DNA of 64,000 bases from Nocardiopsis sp. CNR-923 (GTDB lineage: Bacteria; Actinomycetota; Actinomycetes; Streptosporangiales; Streptosporangiaceae). Shown piece by piece: positions 47,034 through 54,895 of the stretch (position 1 is the first letter of the stretch; each line of letters starts with the position of its first letter). Under the pieces are notes generated by a model. It had not been told where the DNA came from. It was given only the letters and a program-made list of their open reading frames with translations, and did no database searches. A program made the translations under genes and the position numbers. The stretch spans positions 1-64,000 of the forward strand of contig NZ_MKKC01000044.1 of NCBI RefSeq assembly GCF_001942255.1, written 5' to 3'.

Positions 47034-48278
47034 ATGAGACCGCGTCACGTCCTGTGCGTCAGCGTGCAGGGTCACGGCCACGTCCACCCGACACTCGACC
47101 TGGTCGGAGAGCTCGTCGGGCGCGGGCACCGGGTCAGCTACCTCACCGGCCGGATGTTCGCCGAGGACGTCGAGTCCGCGGGAGCACGACTGGTCCCCTA
47201 CACGTCCGTCTTCGACGAGGTCCACGTTCCCGACGTCGTGGACCAGGACGAGGCCGAGACGCGGATGCACCTCCTCCACCTCCGCGAGAACCTCGCGATC
47301 CTGCGCGCCGCCCAGGCGGCGTTCGACGGCGCCCCGCCGGACGCGCTGCTCTACGACGTCTTCCCCTTCATCGCGGGGCGGCTGCTCGCCGACTCGTGGC
47401 GGCGCCCCGCCGTGCGGCTCTCACCGATCTTCGCCTCCAACGAGCACTACTCCACCTACGAGTCCCTCTGGCGCGCCAACGGCTTCCGCCACGCGGCCGA
47501 CGTGGAGGGGTTCCGCCCCGCGATGCGCGAGGTCCTGGCCGAGTTCGGCCACGGGTCCGTGTCCATCAGGGAGTTCTGGAACCGCATCGAGGACCTGAAC
47601 ATCGTGTTCATCCCCCGGTCCTTCCAGATCGCCGCACCGACCTTCGACGACCGGTTCGCCTTCGTCGGCCCCGCGAACCCTCCCCGCGCATCCGGCACCG
47701 GGTGGAACCCTCCGGACGACAAGCGGCCCGTGCTCCTGGTCTCACTGGGGAACATGTACAACGAGCACCCCGACTTCTTCCGCCGGTGCGCGTGGTCCCT
47801 GGCGGACACGGAGTGGCGCGTGGTGCTGGTGATCGGACAGTTCCTGGACCCGGCGACACTCGGACCGCTCCCGCCCAACGTCGAGGCGCACCCCTGGCTC
47901 CCCTTCGCGGACGTGCTGCCGCACACGAGCGTGTTCGTCACCCAGGGCACGACGGGGGCGATCATGGAGTCCCTTCGGCACGGGTGCCCCCTGCTCGTGG
48001 CGCCCCACTTCGCCCCCGAGGCCCGCCCCACGGCCGACCGCGCGGTGGAGCTCGGTCTGGGCCACCGCCTGCCCGAGGACGCCAGCGCTCCCGCCGTCGC
48101 CGACGCGGTGCGCCGCCTCGCCGGGGACGACGGCGTGCGCCGGCGCGTGGCGGCCATGCGCAGGGACATCGACGAGTCCGGGGGCGCGCGGCGGGCCGCG
48201 GACGCGGTGGAGGCGTACCTGGCGCGGGAGCGGAGCGGTGTGCGGTCACCCGAACCCGCGCGTAAATATCATCTTTGA
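47034..48278 (+). CDS. Macrolide-type (MGT/GT1) glycosyltransferase
   Basis: A 414-residue GT-B enzyme moving a sugar from an NDP-sugar to an aglycone. The N-terminal domain begins HVLCVSVQGHGHVHPTLDLV, where the His of GHVHP is the likely catalytic base. The C-terminal donor domain has RPVLLVSLGNMYNEHPDFFR, HPWLPFADVLPHTSVFVTQG and TTGAIMESLRHGCPLLVAPH. The family HxGxxS diphosphate-binding histidine is glutamine here (TQGTTGA), an unusual change. ATG 47034 is chosen for its GAGGGGG site. Its stop overlaps the arsR promoter. Probably attaches the deoxyaminosugar. Confidence 0.9.
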   Translation: MRPRHVLCVSVQGHGHVHPTLDLVGELVGRGHRVSYLTGRMFAEDVESAGARLVPYTSVFDEVHVPDVVDQDEAETRMHLLHLRENLAILRAAQAAFDGAPPDALLYDVFPFIAGRLLADSWRRPAVRLSPIFASNEHYSTYESLWRANGFRHAADVEGFRPAMREVLAEFGHGSVSIREFWNRIEDLNIVFIPRSFQIAAPTFDDRFAFVGPANPPRASGTGWNPPDDKRPVLLVSLGNMYNEHPDFFRRCAWSLADTEWRVVLVIGQFLDPATLGPLPPNVEAHPWLPFADVLPHTSVFVTQGTTGAIMESLRHGCPLLVAPHFAPEARPTADRAVELGLGHRLPEDASAPAVADAVRRLAGDDGVRRRVAAMRRDIDESGGARRAADAVEAYLARERSGVRSPEPARKYHL

Positions 48279-48303
48279 CTTATATAAGCGAGCGGCCTAG
48301 ACT
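48275..48303 (+). promoter_or_regulatory. Promoter/operator of the arsR gene (shared element)
   Basis: TTGACT (48275-48280), 17 bases, TAGACT (48298-48303), with TTGACTTATATAAG across the -35. It begins inside the stop codon of the glycosyltransferase gene and lies just before GTG 48310. Suggests autoregulation by the ArsR protein. Confidence 0.8.
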
Positions 48304-48309
48304 TGACGC

Positions 48310-48717
48310 GTGCATGCTCTGGACATTCTCGGCGACCCGGTCCGCCGCCGCATCCTGGAACTGCTGGCCGACGGCGAGCGGGCCGCGGGACGGATCGGCG
48401 CGGTCGTCCAGGAGGAGTTCGGGATATCCCAGCCCGCGGTGTCGCAGCACCTGCGCGTGCTGCGGGAGAACGGTTTCGCGACCGTGCGCGCCGTGGGAAC
48501 CCAGCGCCTGTACTCGGTCGACCCCACGCCCCTCAAGGACGTCGACATGTGGCTGGACCACTACCGGAAGTTCTGGAACCAACGACTGGACGCCCTGGAC
48601 ACCGAACTGGCCCGAGGAGCCCGTGAACGGCGTGGCGAGCGGGCCGACGGGGACGGCGCGGACGACACACCGGAGGGGGGCGCCGAGAGGGACGCCCCGC
48701 GGGACGACCGCGCGTGA
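48310..48717 (+). CDS. ArsR/SmtB family regulator
   Basis: A 135-residue winged-helix repressor. MHALDILGDPVRRRILELLA is helix 1-2, and GISQPAVSQHLRVLRENGFA the recognition helix. WLDHYRKFWNQRLDALDTEL is the C-terminal helix typical of the non-metal ArsR proteins that pair with SRPBCC/AHSA1 proteins. No cysteine metal site is present. The last 30 residues are a charged disordered tail. Because its own promoter, the SRPBCC promoter and the drrA promoter share one element, I infer it controls all three. Confidence 0.88.
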   Translation: MHALDILGDPVRRRILELLADGERAAGRIGAVVQEEFGISQPAVSQHLRVLRENGFATVRAVGTQRLYSVDPTPLKDVDMWLDHYRKFWNQRLDALDTELARGARERRGERADGDGADDTPEGGAERDAPRDDRA

Positions 48718-48725
48718 CGGCCCCG

Positions 48726-49413
48726 TCAGCCCCCGGGCACGTAGTCGTTCTCCGCGTACCAGTCCCCCCGCCCCCCGGGCAGGAGGTCGAGCACGTGCCA
48801 GACCGGTGAGAGAAAGTCGATGCCCCGCTCGGTCCGGTCGTGCGAGACCTCCGGCCGCGCGCTGTACAGGTGCCGCACCCCCGCCTCCTCCCTGGCGAAC
48901 ACGGACACCCCGGGCGCTGATCGCCGTCGCCGTCTCAGCGCCGAACTTCCGGTTGAAGTCTCCGTCGTGACTGGACAGCAGGCGCAGGCGCGTCCATCCG
49001 CGCCGCGCGCCCCAGGCGCTCAGCTCGTCGATCGGCGCCTTGGCCACCACGGCGAACGCCGTGTGCCGGTCCAGGTGCGCCGCCACCCCCTGGAAACCGT
49101 CCACCCACATGGAGCACATCGGGCAGGCCTCGCCCTGGCCGGGCTCGAACATGAGGTGGTAGACGACGAGCGTACGATGGCGGCCGAACAGGCCGCTCAG
49201 CGGCGTGGACCGCACCCCTCGCCGCGCCCGGCGGTCCGCCTCGGCGAACACGTGGTCGGCCACGAGCGGCCCCGGCGGCAGGGCCCGCCGCGCCTCGGCC
49301 ACCCGCTCCACCTGGTCCAGGAGTCGCCGCTCCGCCCTCAGCAGGTCACGCCGCGCCGCGACGTACTCCGGGTCGGCGGAGGGCGGCCACACCACGATGT
49401 CCTCGTCGCTCAC
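48726..49413 (-). CDS. DUF899 family thioredoxin-like protein (one frameshift)
   Basis: About 229 residues. GTG 49413 has GGAGG five bases upstream. YVAARRDLLRAERRLLDQVE is the helical N-terminus, then HRTLVVYHLMFEPGQGEACP and CPMCSMWVDGFQGVAAHL with the CxxC, and SSHDGDFNRKFG. After a change near 48910 the C-terminus reads VSVFAREEAGVRHLYSARPE and ends WYAENDYVPGG. DUF899 proteins have a thioredoxin-like fold and are of uncertain function. The frame change needs two bases. Its reverse-strand promoter shares the AT-rich patch at 49475-49499. Confidence 0.82.
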
Positions 49414-49474
49414 GGATCCTCCAGGAACTCGTCTGACGGCTGTCCGGCTCGGAGGGCCCATGCTAGCATGATGC

Positions 49475-49499
49475 ATTATATATAATTAAAGTGACTTGG
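49475..49499. promoter_or_regulatory. AT-rich promoter patch, DUF899 / homocysteine methyltransferase
   Basis: TATATATAATTAAAGTGACT lies between divergent genes. A close relative, TATATATATTTAAAGTAACT, occurs at 58056 before the 2,3-dehydratase gene; both are 60-75 bases before a plus-strand start. Probably a common promoter or operator type. Confidence 0.5.
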
Positions 49500-49569
49500 T
49501 CTGGTTCATGCTCTCCTGAACGCCCCCGGGGCGTCGGGGGGCGCCTTCCGACGAAGCCCAGGAGGGGAC

Positions 49570-50499
49570 GTGTCCAGTTCTCGCACCACGTCGCGGCCGC
49601 GCATTCTCGACGGCGGCCTGGCCACCGAACTCGAACGGATCGGCGAACCCGTGGACGCGCCGTGGTGGACCAACAAGCCCCTCCTGGTCGGCGCCAGGCG
49701 TGAACGGCTGCGCGCCCTGCACGAGGAATTCGTCGACGCGGGAGCCGAGGTGCTCACCGCCAACACCTTCCGGTGCAACCGGCGGACGTTGCGGGGGCTG
49801 GGCTTCGACCCCAGCTCCGGGATGGCCTGGATGGTCCACGCCGCGGTGGGCACGGCCCAGGCGGCGGCGCGGCGCTCGCCGTCCGTCCGGACCGCCGCCT
49901 CGGTGGGCCCGGTGGCGGACTGCTACCGGCCGGAGGCGGTCCCCTCCGACGAGGAGCTGCGGGCCGAGCACCGATGGCTCGCCACCGAGCTCGCGCGCTG
50001 CGGGATCGAACTGTTCCTCGTCGAGACGATGAACACCGTGCGCGAGGCCCGCATCGCGGTGGAGGAGGCCGTCGCCGTGGGCGGCGTCCCCTGGGTCGGA
50101 TTCGTCTGCGGGGACGGGGGGCGACTGCTGTCCGGAGAGCCCGTCGCGGAGGCCGCGGGCGCGGTCCGCGAGGCGGGCGCCCGGTTGGTGGCGGTCAACT
50201 GCACCGACCTCGTCCGGACGGAGACCGCCCTGGCCGCCCTGCGCGCGGACGACGGCGGGGCGATCGGGGCCTACCCGAACCTGGAGGACCGTCGCGCTCC
50301 GCGTACCGCGGGCGGGCGCGGCCCCCATCCGTCCGCGCTGGGCCCCGAGGACTTCGCCGAGGTCGTGGCGGGCTGGGACGCCGAGTTCGGACTCGACCTG
50401 GTGGGCGGCTGCTGCGGGACCACGCCCGACCACGTCGCCGCGTTGCGGCGTGCGGTGCGCGAGGCCGCCGGGACGGCCGCCCGGGACGCACGGCCCTGA
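49570..50499 (+). CDS. Homocysteine S-methyltransferase family protein
   Basis: A 309-residue zinc TIM-barrel methyltransferase (MmuM/Pcv type) that regenerates methionine from homocysteine using S-methylmethionine or SAM. ILDGGLATELERIG is the N-terminus, VDAGAEVLTANTFRCN the family motif, VAVNCTDL supplies the first zinc cysteine, and VGGCCGTTPDHVAALR the other two. GTG 49570 follows AGGAGGGG. Together with the adenosine deaminase it would recycle S-adenosylhomocysteine products for the methyltransferases of the cluster; that link is inference. Confidence 0.9.
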   Translation: MSSSRTTSRPRILDGGLATELERIGEPVDAPWWTNKPLLVGARRERLRALHEEFVDAGAEVLTANTFRCNRRTLRGLGFDPSSGMAWMVHAAVGTAQAAARRSPSVRTAASVGPVADCYRPEAVPSDEELRAEHRWLATELARCGIELFLVETMNTVREARIAVEEAVAVGGVPWVGFVCGDGGRLLSGEPVAEAAGAVREAGARLVAVNCTDLVRTETALAALRADDGGAIGAYPNLEDRRAPRTAGGRGPHPSALGPEDFAEVVAGWDAEFGLDLVGGCCGTTPDHVAALRRAVREAAGTAARDARP

Positions 50500-50502
50500 C
50501 CT

Positions 50503-50544
50503 CTCCGGGGGCGGGGAGCCGGTGTCCGGACCCCGCCCCCGGAG
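50503..50544. terminator. Bidirectional terminator between convergent genes
   Basis: CTCCGGGGGCGGGG (50503-50516) and CCCCGCCCCCGGAG (50531-50544) form a perfect 14-bp stem with a 14-base loop, between the stops of the homocysteine methyltransferase and UbiB-like genes. Confidence 0.8.
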
Positions 50545-50556
50545 ACGGCGCGCGGG

Positions 50557-51829
50557 TCAGGCGGAGAACAACCCCTTGTTCAGCATCGGCTTGGCCGTCT
50601 CCTGGAAGTCGATCCCGGGGTGGAGCTCGCGGATGGTGCCCTCGATCACCAGGAGCGACAGGAGCGGGAAGACCAGTTCCGGGGCGGCGTGGACCCCGTG
50701 GCGGCGCTGGAGGTCGAACATCTCGGTGGCGAAGGCGATCAGGCTGAACTCACGGGCCGGGAGCCCGTGGCTCCGGTGGACGAGGGCGGCCATCCGCTCG
50801 ACGAACCCCTCCAGGTCGGCGTCCGGCCGCAGACCCGCCGAGCTCTCCACGACGATCTCCGCGCAGCGCACGCCCCGCCCGACGGCCATGTTCATGAAGA
50901 ACTCGGCGAACAGCGACGCAGGCGGTCGGACAGCTGCACGCTGAACCCGGCGTCGAGCACGACGACCTCGCCCGACCCGGTGAAGTACAGGTTGCCCCGG
51001 TGCAGGTCGCAGTGGACGAAGCCGTCGACGAAGAGCATCCGGTAGACCGCGGTCAGACCGGACTCGGCGAACCTGCGCCGCAGCGCGGGCGAACAGGACC
51101 GCGCGGTCCCGGTGTCCAGGTCGGGAACGAAGTCCATGGCGATGCACCGCGGTCGGCACAGGCGCGCGTGCGGCCGCGGGGCCTGGACCCGCCGTACCGC
51201 CGACAGGTTGTCGCGCAACCGTTCGAGGGCCCTCGCCTCGCGTCCGAAGTCCAGTTGTCCCGACACGGCGTCGGCGACCTGACCGACCACGTCGACGACC
51301 GGGGTCCCCGACAGGACGGACCACCGGGCGGCCAGCCCGGCACCCCTGCGCATGAGCCGCAGGTCGCGCCCATCAGCCGCTCGACCCCCGGCCGAAGCAC
51401 CTTGAGCGCGACCTGCGCCCCGTCCGCGGTGACCGCGCGGTAGACGCACGCGATGCTTCCGCCCGCGACCGGTCGGAAGTCGACCTCGCGGAAGAGTCCC
51501 GCCAGGTCGGGCCCGTAGATCTCCCGCAGGAGCCGCTCGCTGCGCGCCGCGTCCAGCGGGGCGACGTCGTCCTGCAATCGGGCCAGTTCGTCGCAGAGTT
51601 CGGGCGGCAGGACGTCGCGCCGGGTGCCCAGGACCTGTCCCACCTTGACGAAGGCGGGCCCCAGCCGCATGACCAGACCCGTCATCCTGCGGTAGAAGCG
51701 GCGCCGTCCGCGGGCGCGGCCGCCCGTCGCGGCGACCACGGTCGCCTCGGCGGCGGCAGCGGGCACCGCGACGGCGACGGTGCCCGCGACCCGTACCGCA
51801 CGGCGCAGGTCCTCGAACGCCTCACCCAT
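50557..51829 (-). CDS. ABC1/UbiB/AarF-type atypical kinase (two frameshifts)
   Basis: About 424 residues. GPAFVKVGQVLGTRRDVLPP is the defining KxGQ motif, then VAGGSIACVYRAVTADGAQV with VALKVLRPGV (Ala-rich loop and Lys), DFGREARALERLRDN, VDGFVHCDLHRGNLYF (catalytic loop) and VVLDAGF (DFG-like). The frames change near 51372 and 50920; single bases (GGGCCGC, CCGGCC) restore reading into SLFAEFFMNMAVG and the C-terminus ending MLNKGLFSA. UbiB proteins use ATP to support quinone or other lipid biosynthesis at membranes; in this cluster the role is unknown. Eleven bases downstream of propeller 1. Confidence 0.85.
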
Positions 51830-51840
51830 GGCGGGCCTCC

Positions 51841-52500
51841 TCACGTCTGGGCGCCGTGCGCCGCCGCCCGCCGGAAGCCCGGCAGTTCCACCGCACGGAG
51901 CTGGAGTGTGTCGTGATCGCAGTACCAGTGCAGCCGCCCGTCCCACGTCAGCGCGCTCGGGCGCCCCCAGACCGAGACCACCAGCCGCTCCCGGTGTCCC
52001 GAGGCGTCCAACAGGGTGATCCGTGAGCGGTGGTGGTCGGCGTAGGCGACATAGCCGTCGGAGACGGTCACACCTGAGGCGTGCGTGCCCACGGGGACGC
52101 TGGCCACCAGGGACAAATCGTCCAGTGACCGGAAGTCGAGCACGCCGAGCCGTCCGTAGCTCATCCAGATTCCGTCGCGCCCGGCCTCGATGCCGGACAG
52201 GGCGTGCCCGGGCCTGGGGTTGGGCGCCTCGTCCAGTGTGGCCCCGGTGCCGGGGTCCAGGAGGCGGAGGCGGTCCTCCTCCCCGACGACCTGGAGGAGC
52301 GCTCCACGCACGGTGGTCAGGTCGGTGCTGATGTCGTCGCAGGTGATCTGGTGGACGACCTGCCCGGTGTGCGGGTCGACCGCGCTGATCCTGCGGGTGA
52401 AGCCCTCCGAGAACCAGAGGAACTGGCCGAACCAGGTCAGTCCGCAGGGGACCAGGGCGTTCACGGGCAGGTCGCGCACGATCCCGGCCAGGATGGTCAT
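51841..52500 (-). CDS. Small beta-propeller protein 1 (SMP-30/YncE-like)
   Basis: A 219-residue soluble protein with repeated WD-like strands: CGLTWFGQFLWFSEG, SAVDPHTGQVVHQITCDD, LTTVRGALLQVV, LRLLDPGTGATLD and a final ALTWDGRLHWYCDHDTLQLRA (20-residue-scale repeats). The first and last strands resemble each other, as in velcro closure of a propeller. It is clearly paralogous to the protein at 56161-56820. No signal peptide, so cytoplasmic. ATG 52500 overlaps the PRMT-like stop (ATGA). Lactonase, cyclase and binding functions are all possible; no catalytic residues can be named. Confidence 0.7.
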   Translation of the reverse strand: MTILAGIVRDLPVNALVPCGLTWFGQFLWFSEGFTRRISAVDPHTGQVVHQITCDDISTDLTTVRGALLQVVGEEDRLRLLDPGTGATLDEAPNPRPGHALSGIEAGRDGIWMSYGRLGVLDFRSLDDLSLVASVPVGTHASGVTVSDGYVAYADHHRSRITLLDASGHRERLVVSVWGRPSALTWDGRLHWYCDHDTLQLRAVELPGFRRAAAHGAQT

Positions 52501-53390
52501 CGTCGCTCCCCTCGGCGGCGCATGCCGCAGTCGAGTGTCCAGTCGGTGACCTCCCGCACCGAGTCCGGGCGGTTGAGCCGCACGCCGAGGACGTCGCCCT
52601 CCGCCACGGCCGTGTGGCGCAGCGGCCAGATCCACACGCCCCAGTTGCAGCCCGGATAGGAGGGGAAGTTGGACAGGGTCACCTCCGGGGTGAGCCTGGC
52701 GGTGAAGGACCCCATCACGGCGTGCAGTCGGCCCGGGCGGGTGATCGGCAGTTCGAGCACCCTGTCGGCGCCGTCCCCCGGCGTGGCGCCGAGTTCGACC
52801 GCGGCGACGGCCAGGTGCTCGCTGAGCAGGATCGGGTCGCGCTGGAAGAAGTGCAGTTGCGCCCCCGGGAGCACGTGGTCCTGGACCGCGGCCAGGCTGT
52901 GCCCGAGGAAGTCGTCGGACCACACGCCCCAGCCCTCGGCGTCGAACTGGATCGCCGTGAGCCGGGTGGTCAGCTCACGGGGGACGACGCGCCCGCCCTC
53001 GGCCAGGTTGTGCCCGACGAAGTCCGCGAAGATCTCGGGCATCTCCTCCTCCGGCCCGAGGTTGCCCATGAGCTCGCCCACCACGACGTCGGCCCGAGAG
53101 GGCAGGCGGACGCGCCGGGCGTCCCCCTGGACGATGGTGAGCCGGTCCTTGAGGTCGTTGTCCTGCGCGACGCGCGCCGCCAGGGCCGCGGTCGACGGGT
53201 CCCCCTCCACGGCGTACACGTGCCCGGCCCCGTGGCGCAGCGCGAGCAGGCTCAGCGCGAGCGTGCCCGCCCCGAGGTCGGCGACCACGTCGCCCGGTCC
53301 GACGACCTGTTCCAGCGCGCGGTCGTAGGCTCTCAGGCGCGGGCCGTCCGAGAGCATCACCTGGTGCATCAGCAGGGTTCGGCTGTCCAC
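52497..53390 (-). CDS. PRMT-like SAM methyltransferase
   Basis: A 297-residue class I methyltransferase with the protein-arginine-methyltransferase layout. VVADLGAGTLALSLLALRHG is SAM motif I, VYAVEGDPSTAALAARVAQ the ribose-binding acidic motif, and DVVVGELMGNLGPEEEMPEI the double-E loop that binds the guanidinium in PRMTs. A beta-barrel-like C-terminal half follows (WIWPLRHTAVAEGDVLGVRL, which resembles PRMT barrel strands). The target in a biosynthetic cluster could be a guanidino group, an amide or a peptide; this is inference. It lies between the unrecognised protein and propeller 1 in an operon. Confidence 0.8.
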   Translation of the reverse strand: MDSRTLLMHQVMLSDGPRLRAYDRALEQVVGPGDVVADLGAGTLALSLLALRHGAGHVYAVEGDPSTAALAARVAQDNDLKDRLTIVQGDARRVRLPSRADVVVGELMGNLGPEEEMPEIFADFVGHNLAEGGRVVPRELTTRLTAIQFDAEGWGVWSDDFLGHSLAAVQDHVLPGAQLHFFQRDPILLSEHLAVAAVELGATPGDGADRVLELPITRPGRLHAVMGSFTARLTPEVTLSNFPSYPGCNWGVWIWPLRHTAVAEGDVLGVRLNRPDSVREVTDWTLDCGMRRRGERR

Positions 53391-53457
53391 CGCACCTCCT
53401 GTCGACGAGCCCCTCCGGGGCGGCGGAGCGCTCCGGAGGGGCGACGGTCACCGCTGG

Positions 53458-54653
53458 TCAGACGTTGACGGCTGCGTGCTCGCCGACGATCGCCTCCCGC
53501 ATGACGAGCCGCAGGCCGCTCAAGCGCGCCTTCGCCTCGTCATCGGTGGTCAGCAGGGCCGTGTCGGAGCCGACCATGGTCAGCTCGGTGCCCGCCGGGT
53601 CCAGGTCGGACAGCCGACCGGACATGTGCACCGGGCTCGCGGCGTAGAGCACGCCGTGCGGCGTGACGACCTCGAACTCGGCGTCGAGGTGCAGGTCGCC
53701 CGGGTAGCGGACGCTGCTCAGGCTGTCCTCGCCGCCCTCTCCGAGGGTGCCGGAGGAGGGCTTGGGCCAGCTGGCGCGGAGCATGACGCGCCCGCCGAGC
53801 TCCTCGCAGTGGCCGACCAGGGCGGTCCTGGCCAGCTGGGCCAGGACGCCGCCGCCCTCGTCGTGCTTCTCCGGGCCGAACAGGAGGATCTCGGCGCCGG
53901 CGGCCAGCTTGTGGTCACCGGTCACGTCGACGCGCACGGTCCTGCCGCCGACCTCCAGCTCGATCTGGCCCTCCATCGAGACCTGCATGATCATCGACGG
54001 GTCCACCAGCATCGACATGCAGGCGGCCGGGCTGTCGGCGAAGAACACCGTGGGCGTGGTGCCGATGGGCTGGTTGTCGTCGGTGGACGGGTACCAGGCC
54101 TCGGGCAGCGTGGTGCCGCGCACGACGCCGGGCGACTGGACGAGCTCCATGGCGTGGTCGCCGCGCGGGGTCCCCAGGTAGGGGCGGCCCAGGGCTTCTG
54201 GAAGGGGGGCACGTCGTCGACGACACCGTAGATGTCGATGACGTTGCGGTGCACCAGCCGCATCGTGCTGGTCTCCAGGATGCCGAACCGGCGGATGTGG
54301 AACTCGGCCGGGAAGTTGGTCCCCGGCGCGATCTGGCGGACGTGGCCCGTGTTGGGCAGCAGGGGGTTCGACAGGATCTGGATCCGGTCGTTCAACTCGT
54401 AGCTGAAGCCCTTGATGCCCACCTCGGGGGCGCTGATCAGCTCGGTGTCGAACTCGGCGTGGCCCTTCTCGTCCACGCGGTGCTCGAAGCCGGGCATCGG
54501 CCACTTGTTCATCTGGACGAAGCCGGAGAGGTTGATGGTCTCCCGCTTGCCGTTGTAGTAGTCGTCGCCGTAGACGATGGTCGCCGCGGCGAGGATGTGG
54601 GGGCGGATCGGCTTCGGCGCCAGGTTCAACGACTCGTAGTTCTCCATGGCCAT
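53458..54653 (-). CDS. Unrecognised two-part protein of a biosynthetic block (one frameshift)
   Basis: About 398 residues; I do not recognise the family. ATG 54653 has GGAGG upstream. The N-terminal half (PIRPHILAAATIVYGDDYYN, INLSGFVQMNKWPMPGFEHR, LPNTGHVRQIAPGTNFPAEF) is beta-rich and strongly patterned, with little charge bias. Near 54196 the frame changes; the C-terminal half (PEAWYPSTDDNQPIGTTPTV, IELEVGGRTVRVDVTGDHKL, LSSVRYPGDLHLDAEFEVVT) is again beta-rich. No signal peptide or membrane helix. Both halves could be related beta-sandwich or barrel domains. It has its own promoter (54697-54725) and leads an operon with the PRMT-like, propeller 1 and UbiB-like genes. Confidence 0.6.
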
Positions 54654-54696
54654 AAGGACCTCCTCCTTGATGCGTCGCCCTTCGGCGACTGAGTGC

Positions 54697-54725
54697 ATCC
54701 AACCCAGAAGCTATACTTTTTTCAA
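54697..54725 (-). promoter_or_regulatory. Promoter of the 53.5-54.7 kb operon
   Basis: Reading leftward: TTGAAA (54725-54720), 17 bases, TTGGAT (54702-54697). It sits in an AT-rich island 44 bases before ATG 54653. Confidence 0.6.
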
Positions 54726-54830
54726 GTGCTGATCAACGAGACTCCGGCCGTCGAAGGAAGGTCTCACCGGACGGTAAGGATCGCCGCGCCCGGCGGACGG
54801 GGGCGGCGGAGCCGGGAGCGCCTTCCTCCG

Positions 54831-54876
54831 CGGCACGGAAGGGGGTGGGGCCCGGGCCCCACCCCCTTCCGTGCCG
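54831..54876. terminator. Perfect 46-bp palindrome, terminator of the ATP-grasp gene
   Basis: Bases 54831-54853 are the exact reverse complement of 54854-54876, with no spacer, centred on CCCGGG. It begins 20 bases past the ATP-grasp stop. A 20-bp GC stem with a tight loop would be a very stable terminator; there is no T-run. Confidence 0.85.
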
Positions 54877-54895
54877 CGCTCCTGGACCGGCTCCC

